DNA of 64,000 bases, from contig JAHRWA010000015.1 in assembly GCA_019090455.1 (NCBI GenBank), positions 150,512 through 214,511 of the forward strand, in the 5' to 3' direction. Below are positions 8,277-16,513 of this stretch, one piece after another. How positions within the stretch are numbered: position 1 is the first letter of the stretch; each line of letters opens with the position of its first letter. The position numbers were made by a program, and so were the translations under genes. The notes under the pieces are model-generated. The model ran no database searches. It was given only the letters and a program-made list of their open reading frames with translations, and was not told the origin of the DNA. Source of the stretch: Pseudomonadales bacterium (GTDB lineage: Bacteria > Pseudomonadota > Gammaproteobacteria > Pseudomonadales > DC-out160).

Positions 8277-10244
8277 ATGCGTTTACAAGAAATCACGAGT
8301 ATACCGCGCGGAATGAAACGCGTGATTATGTTAAGTACCGACTTCATCTTATTACCCTCCGCTATCTATATCGCTTACCTAGTAGGAAGATCCAATTTAA
8401 ACGATATTCTCGTGCCAGGGTTTGCGGGAGTGGCGTTAACCACCTGCCTAATTACCTTCGCGATGTTCGCCTCTCTCGGCTTATACCGAGCCGTCATACG
8501 TTTCATGGGCGAGAAGGCGGTTATCGTCGTCGTAGAGGGCGTCAGTCTTTCTGCTGGCGTTTTGCTTTTCGCGCAATTTGTTTTCTTCGGGAAAATTGAA
8601 GTGCCAGTATTAGTGGCCTATTGGGCTATTTTACTTGTGATGGTCGGTGGTTCTCGTTTTGTCGTTCGTTCTATCATTAACTCCTGGGCCAGAAAACAAA
8701 AAGAGCATGTGATTATTTACGGGGCGGGTTCTTCCGGGATGCAATTGGTCAGCGCCTTACGTAAAGGAAGCGAATACGAGCCAGTGGCCATTGTCGATGA
8801 CAAACGGTCTTTGCAAAAAAGTACGGTTGATGGCATTCGGGTTTCATCCCCTCGTAAACTGATGGCTTTGGTGGAAAAATATAATGTATCTCATGTACTA
8901 CTGGCCATTCCTTCTGCGTCACAAACACGTCGTGCTGAAATCTTGGCTTTGATAGAGCCGTTACCGGTAAAGGTGCTGACCATACCGGGCTTGGTTGATT
9001 TGGTAAGTGGCAAATCGCAGATCGAGGAAGTGCGAGAGGTGGATGTCGAGGAGTTGTTGGGGCGTGATCCCGTTGCACCGGACAAGAAATTGATGGACTC
9101 CTGTATCGCGGGGAAATCGGTATTAGTCACGGGAGCAGGGGGGTCCATTGGGTCGGAACTTTGTCGCCAGATTATTCAGTTGAAGCCGAAGCGATTGGTA
9201 TTGTTAGATGTCTGCGAGTTTGGTCTTTATGCCATTGAACAAGAGGTCGAGTCCAACAAATCTGAAAACGATTTTGAATTTGAATTGATTGCATTACTCG
9301 GTAACGTAAAAGACAGTCTACATACCAAAGAGGTTATGACGACTTTTGAAATTCAAACGGTCTATCATGCGGCGGCGTATAAACATGTACCGATGGTGGA
9401 GCACAACGTTGTCGAGGGCGTTAAGAATAATGTATTCGGCACTCTTTATGCGGCAGAGGCTGCCAGAGCGAGTGATGTTGAAACTTTTGTGTTGGTTTCA
9501 ACAGATAAGGCGGTGAGGCCCACCAGTGTGATGGGAGCGACTAAGCGTTTAGCCGAGTTGATCTTGCAAGGTTTATCTCAACTGACCGGTGATACGACTT
9601 TTTGTATGGTTCGGTTCGGAAATGTTCTTGGCTCTTCCGGTTCGGTTGTGCCTTTGTTTCGTGAACAGATTAAAAAGGGTGGACCGGTGACGGTGACACA
9701 TCCTGAGATCATTCGTTATTTTATGACTATCCCGGAAGCCGCACAGTTGGTGATACAGGCGAGTGCATTAGCGGAAGGTGGGGATGTGTTTGTTCTGGAT
9801 ATGGGACAAACCGTTAAGATTTCGGAACTCGCGAAAAAGATGATTGGGCTAATGGGCTTGGAGTTAAAAACTGATGAAAACCCAGAGGGTGATATTGAAA
9901 TTCAATATTCGGGTCTACGTCCTGGAGAAAAACTTTTTGAAGAGTTGTTGATTGGAGACAATGTCATTGGTACCGAGCATCCTCGAATTATGCGGGCAGA
10001 AGAGATGTCGCTGCCGTGGGAGGATGTCACCGGATTGTTGAGCAGTATTGATGACGCTTGTGAAAAGTTGGATTGTGAAAAAGTGCGAGAGCTACTGATT
10101 CGTGCTCATGCAGGCTACGATCCTCATGATGATATTAGTGATTTCGCTTGGTGCGAGGCATCCCGCACAAAAGCATTGAAAGTGGAATCGGCTCAGGTAG
10201 TCTCCGTTTTCTCTAAGAAGGAAGAGAAGAGCGGTGTTGCTTAG
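8277..10244 (+). CDS. WbpM/PglF-type UDP-N-acetylglucosamine 4,6-dehydratase, membrane-anchored
   Basis: A 655-residue nucleotide-sugar dehydratase. Four N-terminal membrane helices (about residues 14-125) are followed by a CoA-binding-like Rossmann domain (VIIYGAGSSGMQL near 144) and the catalytic SDR domain beginning VLVTGAGGSIGSELCRQI near 282. The catalytic triad Tyr is replaced by Met in VMGATKRLAE, as is normal for WbpM, FlaA1 and PglF. The product, a UDP-4-keto-6-deoxy-hexosamine, would feed the DegT aminotransferase just upstream. Length and architecture match full-size WbpM. A run of related tandem repeats and a pyrimidine-rich tract follow the stop. Confidence 0.92.
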   Translation: MRLQEITSIPRGMKRVIMLSTDFILLPSAIYIAYLVGRSNLNDILVPGFAGVALTTCLITFAMFASLGLYRAVIRFMGEKAVIVVVEGVSLSAGVLLFAQFVFFGKIEVPVLVAYWAILLVMVGGSRFVVRSIINSWARKQKEHVIIYGAGSSGMQLVSALRKGSEYEPVAIVDDKRSLQKSTVDGIRVSSPRKLMALVEKYNVSHVLLAIPSASQTRRAEILALIEPLPVKVLTIPGLVDLVSGKSQIEEVREVDVEELLGRDPVAPDKKLMDSCIAGKSVLVTGAGGSIGSELCRQIIQLKPKRLVLLDVCEFGLYAIEQEVESNKSENDFEFELIALLGNVKDSLHTKEVMTTFEIQTVYHAAAYKHVPMVEHNVVEGVKNNVFGTLYAAEAARASDVETFVLVSTDKAVRPTSVMGATKRLAELILQGLSQLTGDTTFCMVRFGNVLGSSGSVVPLFREQIKKGGPVTVTHPEIIRYFMTIPEAAQLVIQASALAEGGDVFVLDMGQTVKISELAKKMIGLMGLELKTDENPEGDIEIQYSGLRPGEKLFEELLIGDNVIGTEHPRIMRAEEMSLPWEDVTGLLSSIDDACEKLDCEKVRELLIRAHAGYDPHDDISDFAWCEASRTKALKVESAQVVSVFSKKEEKSGVA

Positions 10245-10483
10245 CGTGTGTTGGTGTTTGGTATTAGTAATTAGTAGTTGGTATTAGCAGTTAAATTAAT
10301 AATTAGTAGTAGCTCAGTCCCTAACTGTCTGGGTTGTATATTGTTGTAGTCATTTCCCCCCTCTCTGTATTTCTCCTCCTTTACTCATCCCTATTTTTTT
10401 CCCGTCATCTCTCTACGCTAGCCAGTGTAAAACGGTTCCTGTAAGCTTGCTTTTTTTGTCTACAAGTTAAGGTGGTTAGTACC
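10245..10483. promoter_or_regulatory. Intergenic region with degenerate tandem repeats and a C/T-rich, G-poor tract
   Basis: Two related units beginning TTGGTATTAG (10258 and 10278) follow the stop codon. From 10351 to 10418 the plus strand is almost pure pyrimidine with only a few G residues, the composition of a Rho-utilisation site, which would fit Rho-dependent termination of the polysaccharide operon. The promoter of the next gene is presumably between this tract and 10484. Confidence 0.4.
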
Positions 10484-11350
10484 ATGAGTGAAGCTTCTTT
10501 TGTCGTTGATATAAATGAACAGAATTTCAATGAAGTGTTACAGCAATCCATGCAAGTGCCTGTGTTGCTTGATTTTTGGGCTGATTGGTGTGAGCCATGC
10601 AAGACGATGACGCCTATATTGGAAAGCTTAGCGGAGGCTTATCAGGGGCAGTTTATTCTCGCCAAGGTCAATGCGGATGAGCAAAAGGCGATTTCTCAGC
10701 AATTGGCTGTGCGCAGTCTACCCACTATGAAGTTGGTGGTGAAGGGGCAGTTGGCTGGGGAGTTGGTCGGGGCTCAAACAGAGACAGCGGTGCGTGAGTT
10801 GCTGGATCAGGCTATCCCAGGTGGTGCTCCTGTTAGTCCTGGCGAAACCGTTGAGACGCAGTATCAGCTGGCGAAAGCGAATGCGGATATTGATGGCGGT
10901 GTCGCAGCGATTATGGCGGCATTGGAAAGTGAGCCGGAAAATAATCAATACAAAGCATGGATGGCTGACTTGCTGATTGACGGTGATCGGATCGACGATG
11001 CGAAGTCCGTATTAGGTCAGATGGCAGCGGATGTGAAAGAGCGTATTGGGCCTGCGGCACGGTTACAGTTTCTGGATGCGGCCAGTGAGCTGCCTTCGGA
11101 AGAAGAGCTGCTGGCTGTATTGGCAAAAGAGGATAAAAACGTCGAAGCGTTTTTTCAGCTCGGAGTACGCTATTCGTCACAAGGCCGTTTTGATGATGCC
11201 TTGTCTAGCTTTATGACCGTAATGCAATTGGATAGCGGTTATGATGATCAGGCGGCGCGTAAATCTTTAGTTAATTTGTTTGAGGTATTGGGTGCTGGTG
11301 ACGAGAGGGTTAAAAAATACCGACGTCAGATGTTTACGTTGATGCACTAG
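10484..11350 (+). CDS. cnoX: Thioredoxin-fold chaperone CnoX (YbbN-like), co-chaperonin
   Basis: A 288-residue thioredoxin domain plus TPR-like helical C-terminus, the architecture of E. coli CnoX/YbbN, which holds oxidatively damaged proteins and passes them to GroEL. DFWADWCEPCKTM near residues 31-43 shows a complete CxxC, whereas the E. coli protein has a non-redox SxxC; this copy may therefore be redox-active, as reported for some homologues. The C-terminal half (about 120-288) is helical with repeats such as AFFQLGVRYSSQGRFDDAL. The ATG at 10484 is preferred over an upstream GTG because it matches the family N-terminus. Monocistronic. Confidence 0.9.
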   Translation: MSEASFVVDINEQNFNEVLQQSMQVPVLLDFWADWCEPCKTMTPILESLAEAYQGQFILAKVNADEQKAISQQLAVRSLPTMKLVVKGQLAGELVGAQTETAVRELLDQAIPGGAPVSPGETVETQYQLAKANADIDGGVAAIMAALESEPENNQYKAWMADLLIDGDRIDDAKSVLGQMAADVKERIGPAARLQFLDAASELPSEEELLAVLAKEDKNVEAFFQLGVRYSSQGRFDDALSSFMTVMQLDSGYDDQAARKSLVNLFEVLGAGDERVKKYRRQMFTLMH

Positions 11351-11418
11351 CAGTAGGTCGTTTCAAATTCTTTCAGGTGTCGATGGTGGTGGTTTGATAG
11401 TTTGTATTTCCTCGGTAG

Positions 11419-11457
11419 GCGGTCAATTGTTGCCACACTGTCGCAACAATTGACCGC
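11419..11457. terminator. Perfect 15-bp hairpin between convergent genes, no T-tract
   Basis: The arms 11419-11433 and 11443-11457 are exact reverse complements (GCGGTCAATTGTTGC and its complement) with a 9-base loop. It sits between the ends of cnoX and the convergent ATPase gene, where a bidirectional terminator is expected, but neither side has a T-run. RNase-protecting or barrier hairpin is an alternative. Confidence 0.55.
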
Positions 11458-11486
11458 AGAGTTAGGTAAGGAATTTAGCGTATCTT

Positions 11487-12554
11487 TTATTTGTGATGAA
11501 CAAAATCCCTGAAAGCCAATTCACTAAATTCGTAACGGCCTCTTTGAAAGCTTTCGATTAAAGCAGCATCCTTTAATCGACTTATACTTTTTTGCAGCGA
11601 AGATTTTGATATCTCAGGAAGCCCTAAGTTGTTTGCAATGGACTGGCGACCCACTTCAGAAAACAGGTTTTCTTCATCATTGGCAATGTTGATTAACACC
11701 TGTTTGTCCAAGGGCTTGAGAGTATCCCACATATTTAAAAAGGCTTGATTCTCTCCGCTACTCATTTTGTATTCTTTTAATGCTTGTTCTATATCTTGTC
11801 TTCCGTTGATAAGCATTGCTCTTAGTAGGTCATGAAATTGTGCTGGCACCCTATTCAACGCTGTAAACACTCGAATGCTAGGCGCTAGTTTAATCGTCTT
11901 TCCTGAAGCCTGTTTAAAAGCACCTAACATATGATTGACAAATTCTGATCCCAGTTCAGGTAAATCAAGTTGGTGACTAAAGTTAAACAACGGCGCTTTT
12001 TGCTTTTTAAACATTTTTAAAAGCCCTTCTCTGGATGAACCAGTGAACACGACACAAACTTTACCTTTATTAGTATCAAGCAAGGTACGAAGAGCCGCTA
12101 CAAAGGTTTCATCTTGTTCTCTTATGGCGAGTTGTTGAACCTCATCCAGTAGGAGTAACACTTTCTTTTTTCCTCTACAAAGTTTTACGAATTCCTCTTT
12201 AATTTCTTTGATATTAACATCCGATTCTTTTGGAGCACCATGACTGGTGGCTTCAACAAAAGTGCCTCCAACGCCAATTCGCGCTTTCACTGTGGTTTGA
12301 TCTTGTGAATTACTGGATATTGCGTCCAGAAAAACCGCTTTAGGGTTGCTTTTATCCATCCAAAACGAGGCATAGCGAACGTCATATCCCCTTTTTTTTG
12401 CTAGAGGCCATAAATCCTCTAATAGCAATTCCGTTTTACCCATCCGGCGAGGAGCAAAAACGGTTATTGCATGGGTTGATTCACTGCTAAACAAATCGAT
12501 AATGGTTTGAGCAATGTCAGAACGAGAATAGTGCCAGTTGATTTTCGCTTTCAC
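11487..12554 (-). CDS. AAA-type ATPase with C-terminal winged-helix region
   Basis: A 355-residue P-loop ATPase of the archaeal-ATPase-like/STAND-related group. VFAPRRMGKTELLLEDL near residues 33-49 is Walker A, KKVLLLLDEVQQLA near 129-142 is Walker B, and VVFTGSSREGL near 173-183 fits sensor 1. The C-terminal 80 residues look like a winged helix (RQSIANNLGL and a final RYEFSELAFRDF), so DNA or protein binding is possible. The start is GTG with AGAGGA 7 bases upstream. It is divergent from the Fic gene at 12714, sharing a 159-base promoter region with an imperfect palindrome. Biological role unknown; regulation or defence are both open. Confidence 0.8.
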   Translation of the reverse strand: MKAKINWHYSRSDIAQTIIDLFSSESTHAITVFAPRRMGKTELLLEDLWPLAKKRGYDVRYASFWMDKSNPKAVFLDAISSNSQDQTTVKARIGVGGTFVEATSHGAPKESDVNIKEIKEEFVKLCRGKKKVLLLLDEVQQLAIREQDETFVAALRTLLDTNKGKVCVVFTGSSREGLLKMFKKQKAPLFNFSHQLDLPELGSEFVNHMLGAFKQASGKTIKLAPSIRVFTALNRVPAQFHDLLRAMLINGRQDIEQALKEYKMSSGENQAFLNMWDTLKPLDKQVLINIANDEENLFSEVGRQSIANNLGLPEISKSSLQKSISRLKDAALIESFQRGRYEFSELAFRDFVHHK

Positions 12555-12586
12555 TTAAGTATCCTCTATATCTCTTGTATAGATAC

Positions 12587-12607
12587 AGTATACCTTCTAG
12601 GGATACT
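12587..12607. promoter_or_regulatory. Imperfect palindrome in the divergent ATPase/Fic promoter region
   Basis: AGTATACCTTCTAGGGATACT is a 21-base imperfect palindrome. A second GTATACCT copy lies just downstream (about 12611-12618). The position between two divergent starts makes it a candidate operator, possibly bound by the winged-helix part of either product. No binding evidence exists. Confidence 0.4.
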
Positions 12608-12713
12608 CTGGTATACCTCAGCTTCCGAAAATGATTTAGCATTCACCCTATCATCATTTCTTTTGGCTAATAAAGACCTTGATTTATGGCTAATTACCGG
12701 CTAATTTAAGGCT

Positions 12714-13757
12714 ATGTCCTGGATTCCACAATACACTATAAGCAATAAACTTCTCCTGACTATCCGAGAAATCGGAGAGTCTATCGGTGAGATTAAATCA
12801 CTTCGTTTTACTGATGCGGCTTTGGCAAAGTTGGAGTTAAGCGCCAGAGAATTGTCATCCTATGCGTCGACGAGTATAGAGGGTAATCCATTACCGCTGA
12901 CTGATGTAAAGCGGTTGTTGAAAACTAGTAAAGAAAGTATTCGTGATACTGAGCGAGAGGTGCTTAATTACAATGGCGCCTTACAAACACTGTTTAAATC
13001 TGTCCGCCAAAACCACTTTATATTGAACGTGAAAACACTGGAGCAAGTTCAGGGGCAGGTGGTAGAGGGTTTGATGGATAATCCCTCTCATTGTGGTGCG
13101 TTACGCAAAGACCCCGTTATCATCCGTAATCCTCGTAAGATTGATGAAATTGTTTTCATTCCACCTGATGCGAAAGACGTACGACAGATGACAAAGAGTC
13201 TTATGGGTTTTGTGAATGGCAACATTGGAAAAATTGATCCTGTTATTCTTGCGGGAATTTTCCATCGCCAGAACGTCATTATCCACCCTTTCATTGATGG
13301 TAATGGCCGAACAACACGACTGTTAACGACGGCGGTATTGGGGAAGGCTGGACTTGATCTGTTCGAAATATTTAGTTTTGAAGATTATTACAATCGTAAT
13401 GTTACCCGTTACTTTAGAATGGTGGGTCTTGAAGGTGATTACTACGATTTAAAAGAGAGCATCGATTTTTCTGCATGGCTGGAGTATTTCGCCGAAGGCA
13501 TCTTGGACGAACTACGTCGTGTCATTAAAATATTGCCAGAACAACTACGAGCCAAACCAAGATTAGAGTTACATCATCAACAAATACTGGATTATATTCA
13601 CGAGCGAGGCAGTATTACGCAACGAGAATATGGCGACATCTCTGATCGTAGTTTGGCATCACGAAAACTGGATTTTGAAAAGCTCATTCAGTTGAATCTA
13701 ATTGAAGCCAACGGTGTAGGACGCGGTACTTATTACATACTGGTTCCACCGATATAA
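12714..13757 (+). CDS. Fic-domain protein (AMPylator/deAMPylator family), class II
   Basis: A 347-residue Fic enzyme. The active-site loop HPFIDGNGRTTR near residues 192-203 is complete, including the catalytic His and the GNGR phosphate-binding part. STSIEGN near 52-58 matches the inhibitory (S/T)xxxE(G/N) motif, placed N-terminally as in class II Fic proteins, so activity is probably auto-inhibited. The C-terminal 70 residues look like a winged helix (SITQREYGDISDRSLASRKLDF split over the window), typical of the Fic/DUF4172-like arrangement. Targets are unknown. It starts with ATG and is followed by three 14-bp tandem units that include its stop codon. Confidence 0.9.
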   Translation: MSWIPQYTISNKLLLTIREIGESIGEIKSLRFTDAALAKLELSARELSSYASTSIEGNPLPLTDVKRLLKTSKESIRDTEREVLNYNGALQTLFKSVRQNHFILNVKTLEQVQGQVVEGLMDNPSHCGALRKDPVIIRNPRKIDEIVFIPPDAKDVRQMTKSLMGFVNGNIGKIDPVILAGIFHRQNVIIHPFIDGNGRTTRLLTTAVLGKAGLDLFEIFSFEDYYNRNVTRYFRMVGLEGDYYDLKESIDFSAWLEYFAEGILDELRRVIKILPEQLRAKPRLELHHQQILDYIHERGSITQREYGDISDRSLASRKLDFEKLIQLNLIEANGVGRGTYYILVPPI

Positions 13758-13795
13758 CTATTCCAAAATAACGACTCCAACATAACTATCCCAAA
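13754..13795 (+). repeat. Three tandem 14-bp units spanning a stop codon
   Basis: The units 13754-13767, 13768-13781 and 13782-13795 (first unit ATAACTATTCCAAA) differ at a few positions. The Fic stop codon TAA lies in the first unit, and the next gene starts 2 bases after the last. Confidence 0.85.
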
Positions 13796-13797
13796 TA

Positions 13798-14649
13798 ATG
13801 CTGACGTTAAATGTTATGAAAACAAAAAAAATACTGGCTAATGCATCACAAGATTTAGGCTTAAAGCTGATTAACACTTTATCCCGATCGAACCGGTATC
13901 AGCTTCAGTCTGATATTGCATTCGGGACTGAACCCCGTCAGAAATTAGATTATTACCGAGTGAAAGGCGACTCGTGTAGGCCGACGGTTTTGTTTTTTTA
14001 TGGGGGGAATTGGAGTAGTGGCGAGAAAAGAAATTATCGCTTTGTTGCGGACGCATTAGTGCAGCACGGTTATAACGTTATTATCCCGGATTATCGGTTA
14101 TATCCGTCAGTTCGATTTGATGAAATTCAGCAGGATTCTATTGCCGCCACACAGTGGGTTTTATCCAATGTGCCGGAAGAGCAGCCGATTTTTATGATGG
14201 GCCATTCAGCAGGGGCACAAATGGCGGCGCTGTTATGTTTAAATACGGCATTATTGAAGGGTGAGTTGGGTGACAGGATTAAGGGTTTTGTTGGGTTAGC
14301 GGGGCCGTATGATTTTTTTCCTTTCACTGAGGATCATCATTGGGATTTGTTTTCTCCCGAAGCGTTATATCCCGATTCACAAGCGATAAATTATGTTCGT
14401 CACGATGGGCCGCCGATGTATCTGTTGCATGGCGAAGACGATGATCGAGTGCGACGAGGACATTCGAAAAGTTTGATGGAAAAAGTGCAAGCTGAGGGCG
14501 GGGTAGCGACGCGGGAGGTTTACGCCAAGATGGGGCATGTGGGAATTATATTGGAGTTTAGCCCTATTCATCGGCGTTCGAGTTTAGTGATAAAGGATAC
14601 GGTCGCGTTTTTGAATCAATGCGTCAGCAATCATGTTCTGGTGGTCTAA
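13798..14649 (+). CDS. Alpha/beta-hydrolase (esterase/BD-FAE-like)
   Basis: A 283-residue serine hydrolase. The oxyanion-region motif is FFYGGNWSSG near residues 63-72 in place of the usual HGGG, and the nucleophile elbow is MGHSAGAQ near 139-146. LHGEDDDRVRR and KMGHVGI near 205-244 supply plausible Asp and His. It resembles small carboxylesterases and arylformamidase-like enzymes; the substrate is unknown. The start at 13798 follows the tandem repeat block directly; an internal ATG at 13816 is possible. No signal peptide is evident. Confidence 0.8.
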   Translation: MLTLNVMKTKKILANASQDLGLKLINTLSRSNRYQLQSDIAFGTEPRQKLDYYRVKGDSCRPTVLFFYGGNWSSGEKRNYRFVADALVQHGYNVIIPDYRLYPSVRFDEIQQDSIAATQWVLSNVPEEQPIFMMGHSAGAQMAALLCLNTALLKGELGDRIKGFVGLAGPYDFFPFTEDHHWDLFSPEALYPDSQAINYVRHDGPPMYLLHGEDDDRVRRGHSKSLMEKVQAEGGVATREVYAKMGHVGIILEFSPIHRRSSLVIKDTVAFLNQCVSNHVLVV

Positions 14650-14713
14650 GCCTATAGATTTTCTAACTAGATTCTTACAATAGATTTTAAAAATTAAACA
14701 GTAGGTAGAGAAA

Positions 14714-16276
14714 ATGGCAGAGATTTCAACGGGTGATATTCAGCTTAAAAAAGGGAAATCCGCTGGAGGTCAGCGACAACAGGGGACGTTTAAAATTGCT
14801 GTGCTAGGTGATTTCTCAGCGAACCAATCTGTTCCTGCGTTCAAATCCTATCGAGTCGATAGAGATGATTTTGATGAATTGATCGAAAAAATAAAACCCA
14901 AGCTGAATTTGTCCTTTGAGGATGCAGGCGCGGATAGTATTGAACTTTCTTTTAGTGATTTAGATGATTTTCATCCGGATCATCTTTTTTCTGAGGTGTC
15001 ATTGTTTCGAAAGTTGAGAAACACGAGAAAGAAGCTACAAAATAGGAATACTTTTGATGAGGCGGCGGCGCAAGTTTATCAGTGGTTGGGGGAGCCGAAA
15101 ACAAATGAGATTGAACCGAAGAAACAGGTAGAAGTCGCACAACAACAAAAGGGAGAAATGAATCTCGATGATGTGCTGAATGCAACGCTACAACAGTCAG
15201 ATTCTGAATCGGGAAGTTCAAAGGGAAGTTCAGGGGAGTCCCGATTAGACGAATCAAAACTAAACCAATCACGGATGGCCCGATCACTGATAGCTAAGGT
15301 TATCGGTCCTTATGTTATTCCCAAATCAGATCCTAGAGTGGCTGAATTAACGGAGGCGGTGGATTTGGCTATCGCTAATCTTATGCGTTTGATATTACAT
15401 CATCCGGCGTTTGTTGCTCTGGAAGCTTCGTGGTTGTCCTTGTACTCCATGGTGAAGGAAATTGAAACTGATAGTAAATTAGTCGTCGATATTTGGAGTG
15501 TTTCTTTTTCTGATTTGGTTGCTGACTTATCGACTGACGATGATTTGACTAAGAGCCATTTTTACAAAAAAACGGTACAAGAAACGATACAGACAGCGGG
15601 TGCTTCACCTTATAATTTGATGTTAGGTTTGTATCAAATTCAGGATAATGAAGAGGCCTGCGCGACATTAGGTCGTTTGGCAAATATCTGTGCTCAATCT
15701 AAAACCGCCTTTATCACTAACGCTGATTGGTCTCTCTTAGGTGTGGAGAACCCGTGTAGAAAAGTCGAGACAGACGATTTTTTATCAGCATTAAAGCAAG
15801 GCTGTCCGCTGGCAAATACACAGTGGGCTAGTTTGAGATCTTTGGCTGCTAGTGAATTTCTGGGTTTGACGTTCCCACGTTATGCGATACGTTATCCCTA
15901 TGGGAGAAAGTCCAGTCCCATTGAGACTTTTCAGTTCCAAGAATTAATGGAGCAAGAGGAGCATCAAGGCATTGCTTGGGGGTTTGGGTGTGTCGCTGTG
16001 GGTATTCTCTTAGCGAAGAGTTTCCGAGAAATCGGGAAACAGTTTTCTCCAGGCGAAATTAGTACATTTCAAAAAGTACCTACTTTGTTGGTTGAAGATG
16101 AGGGGGAAACGATCACTTATCCTCAAGCCGAATTTTGGATGCATGAAAGTTTGGCTGAATCTATTAGTGAGCTGGGTTTAATTCCGATTTGGTCCATTAA
16201 AAATGATGAAGGTGTCTTTGTTCGTCCCTTCGATAGTTTTCATGTCAATCGAAATACGATTAAGGGAGGTTGGTGA
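14714..16276 (+). CDS. Solitary TssB-TssC fusion (type VI secretion contractile-sheath-like)
   Basis: A 520-residue protein joining both sheath subunits of type VI secretion. The N-terminal part is TssB/VipA-like: FKIAVLGDFSANQ near 26-38, YRVDRDDFDELI near 47-58, and FSDLDDFHPDHLF near 78-90. After a low-complexity linker (about 130-190, rich in Q, S and E), the rest is TssC/VipB-like: LIAKVIGPYVIP, LILHHPAFVALEASWLSLY near 226-244, and FPRYAIRYPYGRKSSPIETF near 393-412. No other T6SS component is present in this window. It may be a recruited sheath paralogue, a dispersed T6SS part, or a remnant. It starts with ATG and is probably transcribed alone or with the hydrolase 64 bases upstream. 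Confidence 0.82.
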   Translation: MAEISTGDIQLKKGKSAGGQRQQGTFKIAVLGDFSANQSVPAFKSYRVDRDDFDELIEKIKPKLNLSFEDAGADSIELSFSDLDDFHPDHLFSEVSLFRKLRNTRKKLQNRNTFDEAAAQVYQWLGEPKTNEIEPKKQVEVAQQQKGEMNLDDVLNATLQQSDSESGSSKGSSGESRLDESKLNQSRMARSLIAKVIGPYVIPKSDPRVAELTEAVDLAIANLMRLILHHPAFVALEASWLSLYSMVKEIETDSKLVVDIWSVSFSDLVADLSTDDDLTKSHFYKKTVQETIQTAGASPYNLMLGLYQIQDNEEACATLGRLANICAQSKTAFITNADWSLLGVENPCRKVETDDFLSALKQGCPLANTQWASLRSLAASEFLGLTFPRYAIRYPYGRKSSPIETFQFQELMEQEEHQGIAWGFGCVAVGILLAKSFREIGKQFSPGEISTFQKVPTLLVEDEGETITYPQAEFWMHESLAESISELGLIPIWSIKNDEGVFVRPFDSFHVNRNTIKGGW

Positions 16277-16336
16277 CTCTCGACCCGCCCCCCTTGTATT
16301 AGACTTAATAGCTAATCTACACATCCTATATCTCCT

Positions 16337-16396
16337 TATTCCACCTCACTATTTCTTAAGAAGAATTAGCGGCTTAGCCTAAAGATAGGTGGAATA
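16337..16396 (+). promoter_or_regulatory. Large stem-loop in the hpd leader
   Basis: TATTCCACCT at 16337-16346 pairs with AGGTGGAATA at 16387-16396, enclosing TTCTTAAGAA. It could fold in a transcript from upstream or act as a DNA site. Confidence 0.4.
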
Positions 16397-16397
16397 G

Positions 16398-16428
16398 AGG
16401 CATTTCAGCAGCAAAACTGCCTGTTTTT
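16398..16428 (+). terminator. Terminator-like hairpin upstream of hpd
   Basis: AGGCA (16398-16402) pairs with TGCCT (16418-16422), followed by GTTTTTG. It could end transcription from the TssB-TssC gene or act as an attenuator for hpd. Confidence 0.45.
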
Positions 16429-16513
16429 GACCATACTTAAACCTAGAAGACATAATCTTTATCGACCTTATTTCTCGCTTCACAAGAGCGAATACAAACA
16501 AGGGAGTCGTATG

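Noticed and set aside
10305..10345. tRNA-like string (AGCTCAGTC...) in an intergenic gap
   Set aside because: No acceptor or anticodon stem can be formed around it.
12555..12713. Considered a toxin-antitoxin pair by analogy to Fic/antitoxin modules
   Set aside because: The partner is a 355-residue ATPase, not a small antitoxin, and the Fic protein carries its own inhibitory motif.
16427..16513. Longer N-terminus for hpd
   Set aside because: Residues before 16514 do not match the family and the AGGGAG site supports the later start.
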